Source: an uncultured Desulfobacter sp. (lineage in GTDB: Bacteria > Desulfobacterota > Desulfobacteria > Desulfobacterales > Desulfobacteraceae). Taken from it: a DNA stretch of 64,000 nt. Positions 25,235 through 34,939 of this stretch are shown here, in pieces (the first letter of the stretch is position 1; each line of letters starts with the position of its first letter). Location: assembly GCF_963664415.1 (NCBI RefSeq), contig NZ_OY761440.1, positions 310,001-374,000 on the forward strand, read 5' to 3'. Below the pieces are notes generated by a model, which worked only from the letters and a program-made list of their open reading frames with translations, made no database searches and was not told where the DNA came from. The translations under genes were made by a program, and so were the position numbers.

Positions 25235-28200
25235 TTATTTCAAATTAAAGGTCGCCTTGATCCTGGCATTGTTTTCTTCATCCTGGGGAACAGGATCAGG
25301 CTCTGTAACAAATACACGTATTATATCAATCTTGCCGATTTCTGTCAGATAATGGGCAATTACATGGCCACGTTCCCGTCCGAGGTCACTTAAGGCTTCC
25401 CCATCCAGGGGCATGCTGGTGACCAGGAGCTTTTCTTTTTCATCCAGGGTCAACTCTTTTTCCTTGCCGGACTCATCTCTGGGCTTGGGGAACTCAGCCT
25501 TGTCATAGGCCTTTTCAATGAGCTTGGTACGTTTCTCTTCATCTAAATCGGTAAGTTTCACCGTGCCATCTTCAGGTAATCTTTTATCCATGGATAACAC
25601 CATGGCTTCATAGGCCTCATATCTTAGCTGCTCAGCGTCTTTAAGTTGATTGTAACGGCTCATGATTTCCAGTTTTAATTTCGGTTTTTTACCTAGCACC
25701 GTTGCAAGCTTGTCCAATTTTTCTTTCTGGGCCTGATCCAGCAAACTTTTTCCCGGATCGAACGTTACATATCCCAGATCCTGACCACTGCCGACACCCA
25801 CAAGACCGCCAAGAAATTTGAACGGGGCCGTCACAATCCCCATAATAAAATTTTTCAAAACCGTTCCCACAACCTTTCCGAAATGAAATTTGGGATCACT
25901 GATATCGCCAGTAATAGGCAGATCCAGGTCAATCTCCCCCTTGGAATTTTTAAGCAGGGAAATGGCAAATTCCAAAGGAAGAGAGATCGCATCTTTACTG
26001 TCCACTTTCTTACCTAAAGTCAATTGATCAAACAGGACGCGATTGTTTGAATTAAGCTGATCTCCGTCTATATTATAATGCAGATCCAGGATAAGCTTTC
26101 CCTTTTCAATTTCATACCCAAGAAATTTTTTGGAATACACATTGAACTTAGGCAGTTCAATATTTTTAAAAGAGATCGTCAAATCAATAAAGCGATTGTC
26201 CTTTAATGGATCGAGCTGACCGGTAATATCCAAAGGGGCATACCCGCCATGGACACCTTTAAGGACAAGCTGGGCATGGGTCTGGCCTTTAGAAGACAGA
26301 CCTGTGAGGCTGCCCGCAATCTCGGTCATGTTGGCGGTAAAATTGGGTTTGGTAAAATAATCACTGAAATTAATATGCCCCCCCTGGAGGGTAATGGCAT
26401 TAATGCGGATATCAGGTATTTCACTGCCGCCCTTGCCCGACGCCGCCTTGGGTTTGGATTTACCTTTTGCCGCACTCTTGTCTTCGGGTTGTTCTACTAT
26501 GATCTGTTTATAATTGAGCTGGGCATCTTGGTTCAGTATGGCCCGCTGGTAGAAATCGGTCAGTGCAATTTGATCTATCACAACCTTCATGGGATTTACT
26601 GAAATATCCATGCCTGTGGCGTACAGGGATTTGCATCTAAAAAAATCTGTGTCATCCACCTTATTTTTAGACAAAAAATTGTTAAGGGAAATCTGGCCCT
26701 TGTATGTAACTTTTGGCGGCTCACTTTTCTTTTTGGCAGGTGTCACAACCACTGTGCCCTTTGTGTTTAAATACCCCTTGGATATTGAGATTTTTAAAAA
26801 ATCCGTAAAATAGGGCTCTGCCGTATTCACGTCAATCCGGTTAAGGTCTATGTTTACGGTTGCGGCAGGCCCTGAGATATCAAAACTTCCATCAAGGTTA
26901 ATTTTGCCCTCGTTCTTATTGGTCATGGATGCATTGAATGTTGATGTTTCCCCTTTTTTTGTGGAGATATTTTCAACCGTGACACCAAGATCGTTCATCA
27001 CTACATTCACCGGCTCTTTTTTAGCCTGATCAGTGAGTTGCACCCGGCACTGGTCTAAAACCGTTTTATGAATCGTTGCAACCCAGGCAGGGGGAGGCGT
27101 GGACTTTTCATCCTGTTTTGGCACTGCCTGTTTTTGCGGTACAGGCTTGGCTGTCGTGGCAGTTTCTTTAGGATCACCACCTATTTTCAGCGCCTGTTCA
27201 ATGGCAACAAGCAAATCCATCCGGCCTTTTTTATCCCGATTCACCTCAACCTGTGCCTTATGCAGTTCCACAAGGCCCACCTCGGCCTCTTGCTTTAACA
27301 GATTGCAGGCAATCTTTGATAATGCCAGTTGATCGAAGTTCACCAGAGGCGTGTCTTTGCCCTGCTCGGTCAGACCGAATTTATCCAGGGTCACCTGACC
27401 GTCGGAGACCTCGATGCCTAAACCCGTCTGGGACAGTCTTGCCTTGAAGTTCAAATTCACAGCCACATTTTCGAGGGTGACATTATCGCCAAGATAGGGA
27501 GCCAGATAGGGACGAAAATTCTTCAAATCAATGCCGTTAACAAAAACGCTGCCATTGGCATCCACATCATTTTCAACATGAAAATCGCCTACCGTTTTTA
27601 TCTCTTCATCATCGCCGGTCAGAATATGAACATCAAATTTTCCTGCAGCCTTAGAACCTATATCCGCGTCAGTAAGAATAAAATCCAAACTGGAGATCTC
27701 TTTGATTACCGCCGGTGACACCATCTTATCACTAAAACGAATATGCATATCTTTCACGGCAGCCTGATTAATTTTCACAGTAAACGGTAAAGACAGTTCA
27801 ATTACCGGTTTAACAGATTCTTTGCTCTCTTGCTTTGGTGCCGCCGGCTTCTGAACGATCGGATCTTTGGCAGTGTTGGTTTCGGCCGGTATCTCTGAAC
27901 CTTGCTGTATCGATGTCGTCTCATTTTCGTTTGTTATAGCCGAGGCTAAGGCGGATTCAGCATCTGTTTCACCGGACGTTGAATTATCAGCAGAAGCCTT
28001 TGAAGGTTGGCCCTCATCGGCCGGGGGCATCTCTTTTCCATCTGCGGACGTATCAGCCTGAACAACCTGATCCGGGGGGACATCTACCTGGGCAACAGCG
28101 CGTGACGTGTCCGGCATTTGGGCAGGCGTCTTTGGGGGCGCTGCCACGTTGGCCCCAGACCCCGAGGGAACAAGGTTAATGCCCCCTTGCGCATTACGTT

Positions 28201-29200
28201 CAACAAACAAAGAGGCCTGATCAACGAGCACCTCATCCACCAAAAAATTCATGTCAAATACATTCTGGGATGAGGCATTCACCTTCAGCTGGGGGCAGGC
28301 AAACAAATCGCCTCCGGATAGGTTGTCCAAATCAAAATTTTTAACGAAAGTCTGGAGGTTGACAGCAAGCTTTTGGTCTGCAACGGTCTTTCCCACCGGG
28401 ATCTCATATTCACCAGAAACGATTACGGCAAGATTACCGGCGGAGTTAATTCTATAGGGGTCAGGTAGATCGATATAGGGGGCAAAAGAACTGAGATCCA
28501 GGGGCTGCATGTTCAGTGAAAACGACATTTTCCGGGTGGCATCAAAGGGCACCCCTGCTACATTAATATCCACCCGGGCCTTATCCACCAGGCAGTTCAT
28601 AACGGCTTTTATCTGTGTTGCCAAATCCTTTTCCATGGTGCTGACCAAGGGGAGGTCAACGTTTAGCTGTTCCACTGAATGGGTGACGGAACGGATATGA
28701 TCAGTGAAAATCAAAGCTGCGTCCGTAATTTTTACATTAGACACCCGAAATTCAAACAAGGTATTAGGCTCATCTTCTGCAGTCTCCGCCTCCGGTTCAG
28801 AATCGGCTTTCTTCCCTTCAAGAAGATCTGAAATATTGAAAGTGTTGTCCTGGTTTAAATGAAGGGAAACTTTAGGCGCCATCACCTGAATATCCGAAAC
28901 CACCGGGGCGAAATGAAGTAGAGATGAGATAGACAGGTTGAGATAAAATTCCTGAACCGAGGCCAAATTCTCTCCACTGATTTTACTTTCAATAGTAAAA
29001 TTTTTAACCCGTGCTTCCAGGGTGAAAGGATTAAACGTTATGGATTCAATCCGAGTCTGCCTTCCAAGGGCTTTGGTCAAAGAATTTACAGCAATGCGTT
29101 TTCCGGCCCAGGGGGCAACAAGTCCTGTCAAAAGAAAGTAAAGCACAAATAGGATGGCAGCACTTAAAGCGACTATTTTTAACGTAAAATATTTCTTCAT
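25235..29200 (-). CDS. DUF748 / AsmA-like envelope protein (1321 aa)
   Basis: Very large inner-membrane-anchored periplasmic protein. One N-terminal membrane helix (IVALSAAILFVLYFLLTGLV), then repeated AsmA-like beta segments (TRIESITFNPFTLEARVKNF, VSLHLNQDNTFNISDLL). Two low-complexity linkers rich in Pro, Ala, Glu and Ser (about 343-470 and about 680-705) separate the segments. The end carries a conserved region LGYVTFDPGKSLLDQAQKEK...VFVTEPDPVPQDEENNARIKATFNLK. AsmA-clan proteins are thought to act in lipid transfer across, or assembly of, the outer membrane. The start is ATG 29200, five bases after GGGAG; an ATG immediately before it and upstream in-frame Mets are less well placed. A two-hairpin repeat module lies upstream at 29334. 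Confidence 0.87.
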   Translation of the reverse strand: MKKYFTLKIVALSAAILFVLYFLLTGLVAPWAGKRIAVNSLTKALGRQTRIESITFNPFTLEARVKNFTIESKISGENLASVQEFYLNLSISSLLHFAPVVSDIQVMAPKVSLHLNQDNTFNISDLLEGKKADSEPEAETAEDEPNTLFEFRVSNVKITDAALIFTDHIRSVTHSVEQLNVDLPLVSTMEKDLATQIKAVMNCLVDKARVDINVAGVPFDATRKMSFSLNMQPLDLSSFAPYIDLPDPYRINSAGNLAVIVSGEYEIPVGKTVADQKLAVNLQTFVKNFDLDNLSGGDLFACPQLKVNASSQNVFDMNFLVDEVLVDQASLFVERNAQGGINLVPSGSGANVAAPPKTPAQMPDTSRAVAQVDVPPDQVVQADTSADGKEMPPADEGQPSKASADNSTSGETDAESALASAITNENETTSIQQGSEIPAETNTAKDPIVQKPAAPKQESKESVKPVIELSLPFTVKINQAAVKDMHIRFSDKMVSPAVIKEISSLDFILTDADIGSKAAGKFDVHILTGDDEEIKTVGDFHVENDVDANGSVFVNGIDLKNFRPYLAPYLGDNVTLENVAVNLNFKARLSQTGLGIEVSDGQVTLDKFGLTEQGKDTPLVNFDQLALSKIACNLLKQEAEVGLVELHKAQVEVNRDKKGRMDLLVAIEQALKIGGDPKETATTAKPVPQKQAVPKQDEKSTPPPAWVATIHKTVLDQCRVQLTDQAKKEPVNVVMNDLGVTVENISTKKGETSTFNASMTNKNEGKINLDGSFDISGPAATVNIDLNRIDVNTAEPYFTDFLKISISKGYLNTKGTVVVTPAKKKSEPPKVTYKGQISLNNFLSKNKVDDTDFFRCKSLYATGMDISVNPMKVVIDQIALTDFYQRAILNQDAQLNYKQIIVEQPEDKSAAKGKSKPKAASGKGGSEIPDIRINAITLQGGHINFSDYFTKPNFTANMTEIAGSLTGLSSKGQTHAQLVLKGVHGGYAPLDITGQLDPLKDNRFIDLTISFKNIELPKFNVYSKKFLGYEIEKGKLILDLHYNIDGDQLNSNNRVLFDQLTLGKKVDSKDAISLPLEFAISLLKNSKGEIDLDLPITGDISDPKFHFGKVVGTVLKNFIMGIVTAPFKFLGGLVGVGSGQDLGYVTFDPGKSLLDQAQKEKLDKLATVLGKKPKLKLEIMSRYNQLKDAEQLRYEAYEAMVLSMDKRLPEDGTVKLTDLDEEKRTKLIEKAYDKAEFPKPRDESGKEKELTLDEKEKLLVTSMPLDGEALSDLGRERGHVIAHYLTEIGKIDIIRVFVTEPDPVPQDEENNARIKATFNLK

Positions 29201-29333
29201 CATTTCTCCCAAAACAGCCAAATTTTGCATTGGTAATACTTCCATAACGCTCAGGTTTATATATATATCACGCCATATGCCTTTGCGCAAAAAAAGTTCT
29301 CTGCAGAAAAAAAAGGAAAATTTCGTAATAACG

Positions 29334-29424
29334 GCTATGGGCCGCCCTGGCCTATCAACACCCAGGCTCACCCCATAACAAACAATGAAAATAACTCATC
29401 AACCTATTGGAACTCTAATTATAG
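29334..29424 (+). repeat. Two-hairpin repeat module, copy H
   Basis: Matches the dispersed module: GCTATGGGCCG at the left, CCCATAACAA in the middle, then TGAAAATAACTC...CTATTGGAACTCTAATTATAG. The right half is closest to the copies at 46387 and 41488 (shared spaced pattern AACT-N-A...TTGG-N-N-CT). It lies between the Bcr-type pump and the DUF748 gene, both on the minus strand. Confidence 0.7.
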
Positions 29425-29437
29425 AAACTTGAACTTA

Positions 29438-30613
29438 CTATCTTTTGTTCAGATCAATCTTTTTCACCATCGGCAACCAGACGGCAAGAACAAAAAATGC
29501 AGCAAAAATTGCCAGTCGGGCAATCACATGAATGGTGTTCGCCCAGTCAAGGGATATAAACCACATGGCAAATGCAGCCACAATAAAATAAAGAAAAATC
29601 ATAAGAGATGATGCTGTTCCCGCACCCTGATCAACCTGCAACAGCACCAAATGATTGCTTGGCGGCCGACTTAAGCCAAAGAAAAAAGAAGCCAGGGCCA
29701 TGGGCAGGGCAAGTCCCCAAGGCCCTGCCACTATATCGGCATGCATTAAAAGGCCGGCAGCCAATATTCCTGCGAAGCTGACGGTCACAATCTTATCCGA
29801 AGACATGCGTCGTTGAATCCTCGTACACATAAAGGACCCTGCCATGATGGCAGCTGCATTGAACGCAAAAAAATAACTGAACACCTGTTCCGACGTACCA
29901 AACCGAGAAATGTAGATATTTGACGCGGATCCGATAAAAGAGAAATGGGGCAAAACGATAACAGAAAAAAGGAGTACAAGGCCGATATAACGGCGATTAC
30001 CAAAGAGTTTCAGGTACAACCCCATGGTTTTAAGGACACTGATATGTTCAAGCGTCTGTAAAGGCTCCCTTAGGCGGAACACACCACCAAGGGCAATTAT
30101 TCCCATGAGAGCCTGGACAAAAAACACCCAGTGCCAGGAGAGCCAAGCCATAATCAATCCGCCGAACACGGGAGCCAGCATGGGGGCCAGAGCCATGATC
30201 ACGGCCATATAGGCAAGTATGTGCTGCCGCTGCGGCCCTTCATACAAATCCTTGGTAATGGCCATGGCGATTACCACCCCGGATGAGGCACCAAGCCCCT
30301 GCAGCACCCTGAGCAAAATAAGATGATAAATATCGTCCACAAATCCGCTCACAAAACTTGCAGCAATATACAATATGATGCCACACATAAGCGGGGGCCT
30401 TCGACCGTATTTATCAGACAGGGGACCATACAGCAGCATACTGACACAGAATCCAATGAAAAATCCGCTCAGTGTAAGATTGACCACGGACTTAGGTTGC
30501 TGCCAAGTTTTTTGAAGCAAAGGCAATGCCGGAAGATACATATCCGTTGATAACGGAGGGAAAGCAGCCAGTAGAGCCAGAAGGCACAGCATTTTTAGGG
30601 TATTAACCTTCAT
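29438..30613 (-). CDS. Bcr/CflA-family drug efflux MFS transporter
   Basis: Twelve-helix proton-driven efflux protein of the inner membrane (391 residues). The Bcr/CflA signature is at the N-terminus (FPPLSTDMYLPALPLLQ), followed by the MFS motif A-like GPLSDKYGRRPPLM and LRVLQGLGASSGVV. Its drug specificity is unknown. It starts 9 bases after the rluD stop, so it is co-transcribed with rluD. Confidence 0.9.
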   Translation of the reverse strand: MKVNTLKMLCLLALLAAFPPLSTDMYLPALPLLQKTWQQPKSVVNLTLSGFFIGFCVSMLLYGPLSDKYGRRPPLMCGIILYIAASFVSGFVDDIYHLILLRVLQGLGASSGVVIAMAITKDLYEGPQRQHILAYMAVIMALAPMLAPVFGGLIMAWLSWHWVFFVQALMGIIALGGVFRLREPLQTLEHISVLKTMGLYLKLFGNRRYIGLVLLFSVIVLPHFSFIGSASNIYISRFGTSEQVFSYFFAFNAAAIMAGSFMCTRIQRRMSSDKIVTVSFAGILAAGLLMHADIVAGPWGLALPMALASFFFGLSRPPSNHLVLLQVDQGAGTASSLMIFLYFIVAAFAMWFISLDWANTIHVIARLAIFAAFFVLAVWLPMVKKIDLNKR

Positions 30614-30622
30614 TAATCTCTA

Positions 30623-31558
30623 TCAGGATGCATCGGATAGATGCCGCAAAGTGATTTTAAAATCTTCGGGCATGGGAGCTTCAAAAGCCAAACGCACACC
30701 TGAATAGGGATGACGAAAGGACAAAGCCCAGGAATGAAGCATCTGACGCGACGCCATGGGGTCTTTTTTTCGGAATCGTCGATCTTGATAAATGCAGTCG
30801 CCGATCAGGGGCATACCCTGGTCATAAAAATGAACCCGAATCTGGTGGGTTCTACCGGTATAAAGCCGGACTTTCATAAGACACCCTGAACAAAAACGTT
30901 TTATGACACTGAACCGGGTTTTTGCATATCTACCGTTCTCATCCAGGACGCCCATGCGTTTACGATGATGGGGATGCCTGCCAATGGGCCGCTCAATAAC
31001 CCCGGCATCCGGAATATTTTGCCCCCGGGCCAGAGCCAGATAATTCTTCTTGACCCGCCTTTGCTTAAATTCTTTTTGGAGAAATTGAAGTGACTTCATG
31101 GTTTTGGCAATTACCATCAGCCCGGAGGTGTCTTTGTCCAAGCGATGTACGATACCTGGACGCTCTCTATCCCAGCCTTGCTCACTAAAAGCAGGATGGT
31201 GGGCCATCAAGGCATTGACCAGAGTTCCGGAATTATTCCCAGCGCCGGGATGCACTACAAGCCCAGCAGGCTTATCAATCATCAGGATATAGTCATCCTC
31301 GTAAAGGATATTCAAAGAGATAGATTCCGGGAGCAGTGGTTTTCCATCCAATGGATCTGATAAGGGGACATCTCCTTCAATCAAATCTTTGGGTTTAACC
31401 TTATAACCAGGGCGTTTACAGACGTGGTTCACCAAAATCAAACCCTGGGAGATTAGCTTTGAAACCCTGGAACGGGATAGTTGGGAGTAAAAAGCAACAA
31501 CAGCCTGGTCGAGCCTTAGACCAGTCTGGTCAGGGGTAATTTCTATCTTTATGCGCAT
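30623..31558 (-). CDS. rluD: Ribosomal large subunit pseudouridine synthase D
   Basis: Makes pseudouridines in 23S rRNA helix 69. An N-terminal S4 domain (LRLDQAVVAFYSQLSRSRV, about 14-32) is followed by the catalytic domain with HRLDKDTSGLMVIAKT, in which Asp141 is the nucleophile. I use ATG 31558 (311 residues), where homologues begin. There is no Shine-Dalgarno sequence in front of it: the bases just upstream are a T-rich tract ending the hairpin at 31571-31594. An in-frame ATG at 31597 would translate through that hairpin, so the start is not certain. Confidence 0.92.
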   Translation of the reverse strand: MRIKIEITPDQTGLRLDQAVVAFYSQLSRSRVSKLISQGLILVNHVCKRPGYKVKPKDLIEGDVPLSDPLDGKPLLPESISLNILYEDDYILMIDKPAGLVVHPGAGNNSGTLVNALMAHHPAFSEQGWDRERPGIVHRLDKDTSGLMVIAKTMKSLQFLQKEFKQRRVKKNYLALARGQNIPDAGVIERPIGRHPHHRKRMGVLDENGRYAKTRFSVIKRFCSGCLMKVRLYTGRTHQIRVHFYDQGMPLIGDCIYQDRRFRKKDPMASRQMLHSWALSFRHPYSGVRLAFEAPMPEDFKITLRHLSDAS

Positions 31559-31560
31559 AA

Positions 31561-31594
31561 AAATACAAAACCGGCAGGTGTTACACCCTGCCGG
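31561..31594 (-). terminator. Perfect hairpin with T-rich tail directly before rluD
   Basis: CCGGCAGG (31587-31594 read on the minus strand) pairs with CCTGCCGG (31571-31578) around an 8-base loop; TTTTGTATTT follows. This is a good intrinsic terminator for carD, 29 bases after its stop. The tail touches the rluD start codon, leaving rluD no visible ribosome-binding site. Confidence 0.8.
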
Positions 31595-31623
31595 CATGTT
31601 TGTGTTATCAAATATTAAGGCAT

Positions 31624-32160
31624 TTAGTTGAACAGATTTTCAATCTCTTGTATCATATGCTCTTCATCAACATCTTTGGCCATGGAAAGTTCCTGAACTA
31701 GAAGATTCTGGGCAGTATCAAGAAGTTTTCTTTCGCCGAAACTAAGATCCTTTTCAAGCTTAAGCTGAAAAAGATCCCTGAATACCTCGGCCACATCATA
31801 GATAGAACCAGTTTTGATCTTATCCATGTATTCCCTGTAACGACGGTTCCAAGTCTGGTTGTCACTGGCTTGAGCCTTTTTCTGCATAACCTCGTAGACC
31901 TGGGCCACTTCCTTTTCAGGAATTACTTCCCGCAATCCTACGGATTCAACATTAGATGTAGGGATCATGATTGTCATACCATTTTCCACAATTTTCATCA
32001 TGTAAAAATTCATGGTATCTCCATTGATCTCCTGGCTTTCGATGGATTCAATACAGCCGACACCGTGGGCAGGATAGACTGCCATGTCGCCCTTTGAAAA
32101 CGCTGTTTTGGTTGACTTGCTATTTTCTTTAGCCTTGGTTGTCCCAGATTGTTTTGCCAT
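31624..32160 (-). CDS. carD: CarD-family transcription regulator
   Basis: RNA-polymerase-binding regulator. Its CarD/CdnL/TRCF interaction domain (FSKGDMAVYPAHGVGCIESI, about 21-40, to about 85) binds the polymerase beta subunit, and the helical C-terminal domain (about 90-175; NRRYREYMDKIKTGSIYDVAEVFRDL, with a conserved Trp in QTWNRRY) contacts promoter DNA. The N-terminal 20 residues are a Lys/Ser/Thr-rich tail. It is followed by an intrinsic terminator and preceded by a 359-base AT-rich gap. CarD proteins usually stabilise open complexes at rRNA and other promoters. Confidence 0.93.
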   Translation of the reverse strand: MAKQSGTTKAKENSKSTKTAFSKGDMAVYPAHGVGCIESIESQEINGDTMNFYMMKIVENGMTIMIPTSNVESVGLREVIPEKEVAQVYEVMQKKAQASDNQTWNRRYREYMDKIKTGSIYDVAEVFRDLFQLKLEKDLSFGERKLLDTAQNLLVQELSMAKDVDEEHMIQEIENLFN

Positions 32161-32519
32161 TTATGCCTACCTTATTATTTTAAAGATACACGTTATCCAT
32201 TCTCAGGCAGAGAACCACATCTAAACAATATTGTCAACATTATTAATCAGTAATTTTAAATTCAAGAAGACAAGAATCCCGGCACGAAAAATGATTATCG
32301 TTTATTTAAGAACAACAGACAATAATTTGAAATAAAATAATACTGAGAAAAAAAATTCAAAATAACGAATAGTTAAGTGACAGATAGATAAAAAACGCAT
32401 CCTTACTTCAACTATTGAATTTTTGCGTACAAAGACTCGAACGGTATATAACTCGAAAAAAGAAAAACACACATCCCGGAACTGGAACTAAAGAAATATC
32501 TGAACAAAAAGAAAGTGTG
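32161..32519. other. 359-base AT-rich gap
   Basis: Region between pth and carD, both on the minus strand. It must contain the carD promoter; a TTGACA (32232-32237 on the minus strand) is present about 70 bases upstream of carD but has no convincing -10 partner at normal spacing. No gene or RNA structure recognised. Confidence 0.35.
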
Positions 32520-33098
32520 CTATCGAGAGGAATTAACAAGATTCATTGCTTTAACCACCCCTTTTTCAAGAATAGATAAACAGGCGCCACAGGCATCATC
32601 AATAACCTGATCCAGACAAGCCTGTTCCTCCGGGGTGTATTTCCCCAGGACAAATCCGGTCACAGACCGGTCACTTCCGGGTCTGCCAATACCCACCCGA
32701 ACCCGGATACATGCCTTTTGCCCAAAGGCATCGATAATCGAACGGATGCCGTTATGGCCACCATGCCCCCTACCCTGGACAATCTTTATCTTTCCAAAGG
32801 CAAGGTCCATATCGTCATGAACCACAATGATTTCCGATATATCGATTTTAAAATAGGCTGCCAGTCTCTGAATGGGAATACCACTTTTGTTCATATACGA
32901 AAGGGGCTTTACCAGAATTGTATCCTGAAGCCCCACACGCGCATTGGTATAGGCAGCATTAAATTTTTCTTTGTTCACACGGCACCCGGCTCGATTCGCC
33001 AAGGCATCAACAACATCAAAGCCAATATTATGACGGGTCTGGGAATACTGATCTCCAGGATTTCCCAAACCCGCTAATAATCGTTTCGAGCCAACCAT
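32520..33098 (-). CDS. pth: Peptidyl-tRNA hydrolase
   Basis: Releases tRNA from prematurely dropped peptidyl-tRNA. All catalytic positions are present: GLGNPG near the N-terminus, the His of TRHNIGF (about residue 23), Asp in VVHDDMDL (about 95) and Asn in GGHNGIRS (about 116). Length 192 is normal. It follows rplY, the common bacterial order prs-rplY-pth. Its start is about 70 bases downstream of the rplY stop. Confidence 0.96.
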   Translation of the reverse strand: MVGSKRLLAGLGNPGDQYSQTRHNIGFDVVDALANRAGCRVNKEKFNAAYTNARVGLQDTILVKPLSYMNKSGIPIQRLAAYFKIDISEIIVVHDDMDLAFGKIKIVQGRGHGGHNGIRSIIDAFGQKACIRVRVGIGRPGSDRSVTGFVLGKYTPEEQACLDQVIDDACGACLSILEKGVVKAMNLVNSSR

Positions 33099-33166
33099 GA
33101 CCTATATGAACAACCTAAAGTTAGAAAGCATCTTAAGACAAAACAGCAACACAAAGGCCGTTATAT

Positions 33167-33808
33167 CTATTCAGCGGCTTCTTCAGCTTCTTCGGCGACT
33201 TCAGCAACTTCACCAATTTCAGCATCCTCTTCGACTTCCTCTTCATCTGAACTCGTATCAGGCGGAACAATGGTGACTACGGTAAAATTGGTATCAAAAG
33301 GAATTTCAACTTCAGGCCCCAGATCAATGTCTTCCACATGAATACCATCCCCGATTTCCAGGGCTGAGATATCAAGTTTAACACTGTCAGGCGTATATTT
33401 AGGTTTACAAACCACTTCAAGTTCACGACGGATAATCTGGAGCATTCCGCCTTCTTTAACACCGGCGCTGACACCTTCAGTTTCAACCGGAACAACAACG
33501 GACACTGTTGCGTCCATATCAATTTCATGAAAATCAATGTGCTGGTAGCGCAGACCAAAAGGATCCATCTGGAGATCCTTCAGCATTACACTTTTTCCAG
33601 CCCCTTCAATGTCTAAATCAAAGAAAAGACCTGTAGTGCCGTTTTCCCGGATTACCTTGTCAAAGGCGATGACATCAACCGACACCATTACAGGCTCCTT
33701 TTTTGCGCCATAAACAATGCCGGGGATAGCGTTGGCAGCCCGTAATCTTCTGGCAGCCCCCTTACCGGTGCGTTCTCTTTTTGCAACACTTAATTCTATA
33801 AGTTCCAT
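33167..33808 (-). CDS. rplY: 50S ribosomal protein L25 (general stress protein Ctc type)
   Basis: 5S-rRNA-binding ribosomal protein. The L25 domain (about 1-95) begins MELIELSVAKRERTGKGAARRLRAA and is followed by the TL5 beta domain (about 95-190) and an acidic Glu/Ala-rich tail (about 185-213). The long CTC form is usual outside the enterics. AAAGG precedes the ATG. It lies between prs and pth in the conserved order. Confidence 0.95.
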   Translation of the reverse strand: MELIELSVAKRERTGKGAARRLRAANAIPGIVYGAKKEPVMVSVDVIAFDKVIRENGTTGLFFDLDIEGAGKSVMLKDLQMDPFGLRYQHIDFHEIDMDATVSVVVPVETEGVSAGVKEGGMLQIIRRELEVVCKPKYTPDSVKLDISALEIGDGIHVEDIDLGPEVEIPFDTNFTVVTIVPPDTSSDEEEVEEDAEIGEVAEVAEEAEEAAE

Positions 33809-33868
33809 GCTTAAACCTTTCGTACCTGTCCTTTAATACAAAAGGCAGGCTGATCAAATATATATCTT

Positions 33869-34807
33869 TTATACAAATAAAGAATTTACAGAATCTCCCC
33901 TGTAGCTGCGCATAATGGCCTCTCCGACAAGTTTTGCAATGGAAAGAGTCTTTATCTTGCCACAGGAACGGGCCTCTTCCGACAAGGGGACGGTATCCGT
34001 TGCAACAAGGGAGCTCAAAGATGATTGTGTTATTCTGTCAATGGCAGGACCTGATAATACAGGATGTGTACAATAGGCATGTACTTCCTTGGCACCCTTT
34101 TCCCTGATAACGCTGGCAGCTTCGGTCAGGGTACCTGCCGTGTCCACCATATCGTCAATAACCAAAGCGACCTTGTCCTTCACATCTCCGATAATAGCCA
34201 TGGCCTTGGCCTGATTGGGAGCACTACGGCGTTTATCAACGATAGCAAGGCCAGCATCCAAACGCTTAGCATAAGCTCTAGCCCGCTCCACTCCGCCCGC
34301 ATCCGGAGAGACGACAACAACCTCGTCACTGAAACGGGTTTTTATATCATCAATTATAATGGGGGCGGCATAAAGGTTATCTACTGGCACATTAAAAAAG
34401 CCTTGGATCTGTCCAGCATGCAAGTCCATGGTGATCACCCTGTCAACGCCGGTCCTTTCAAGCAGTTCTGCAACCACTTTGGCACTGATGGGAACGCGGG
34501 GTGCAACCTTTTTGTCCTGCCGGGAATAACCAAAATAGGGAATAACCGCAGTCACCCGGGCAGCAGAAGAACGCCTGAAGGCATCTACAAGCAACAGCAA
34601 CTCCACCAAATTATCATTTACAGGCTTACATGTAGATTGAATAACATAAACTTCCCGTCGACGTACATTCTCATGAATTTCGACCTGGGTTTCCCCATCA
34701 CTGAACCGGTTGACTTTCAATCGCCCCAGAGGTTTGGCCAAGTATTCCGATATTCTTTCTGCAAGGGGAGCATTGGAGTTTCCGGCAAAAATCGACAGGC
34801 CGTTCAT
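33869..34807 (-). CDS. prs: Ribose-phosphate pyrophosphokinase
   Basis: Makes PRPP from ribose-5-phosphate and ATP for nucleotide, His and Trp synthesis. Seen: the flexible-loop and ATP-site residues in YFGYSRQDKK, the catalytic VITMDLHAGQIQGFF segment, and the PRPP-binding loop VALVIDDMVDTAGT. Length 312 is standard. It starts 45 bases downstream of the tRNA-Gln gene and is likely transcribed with it and with ispE. Confidence 0.97.
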   Translation of the reverse strand: MNGLSIFAGNSNAPLAERISEYLAKPLGRLKVNRFSDGETQVEIHENVRRREVYVIQSTCKPVNDNLVELLLLVDAFRRSSAARVTAVIPYFGYSRQDKKVAPRVPISAKVVAELLERTGVDRVITMDLHAGQIQGFFNVPVDNLYAAPIIIDDIKTRFSDEVVVVSPDAGGVERARAYAKRLDAGLAIVDKRRSAPNQAKAMAIIGDVKDKVALVIDDMVDTAGTLTEAASVIREKGAKEVHAYCTHPVLSGPAIDRITQSSLSSLVATDTVPLSEEARSCGKIKTLSIAKLVGEAIMRSYRGDSVNSLFV

Positions 34808-34852
34808 AATAAACCTCTTTGTTTTCTAACCATTCCTGGCCCTTTAAAATTT

Positions 34853-34927
34853 TGGCTGGGGCGAGAGGATTCGAACCTCTGAATGCAGGGATCAAAACCC
34901 TGTGTCTTACCGCTTGACGACGCCCCA
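34853..34927 (-). tRNA. tRNA-Gln (anticodon TTG)
   Basis: A 75-base cloverleaf on the minus strand. The acceptor stem pairs TGGGGCG with CGCCCCA (7 bp); the anticodon stem CAGGG/CCCTG encloses loop TTTTGAT, with TTG reading CAA/CAG; the T-arm AGAGG TTCGAAT CCTCT is standard; CCA is encoded at the 3' end. It sits in the gap between ispE and prs, a common arrangement in deltaproteobacteria. Confidence 0.97.
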
Positions 34928-34939
34928 AAACTTTTTATA

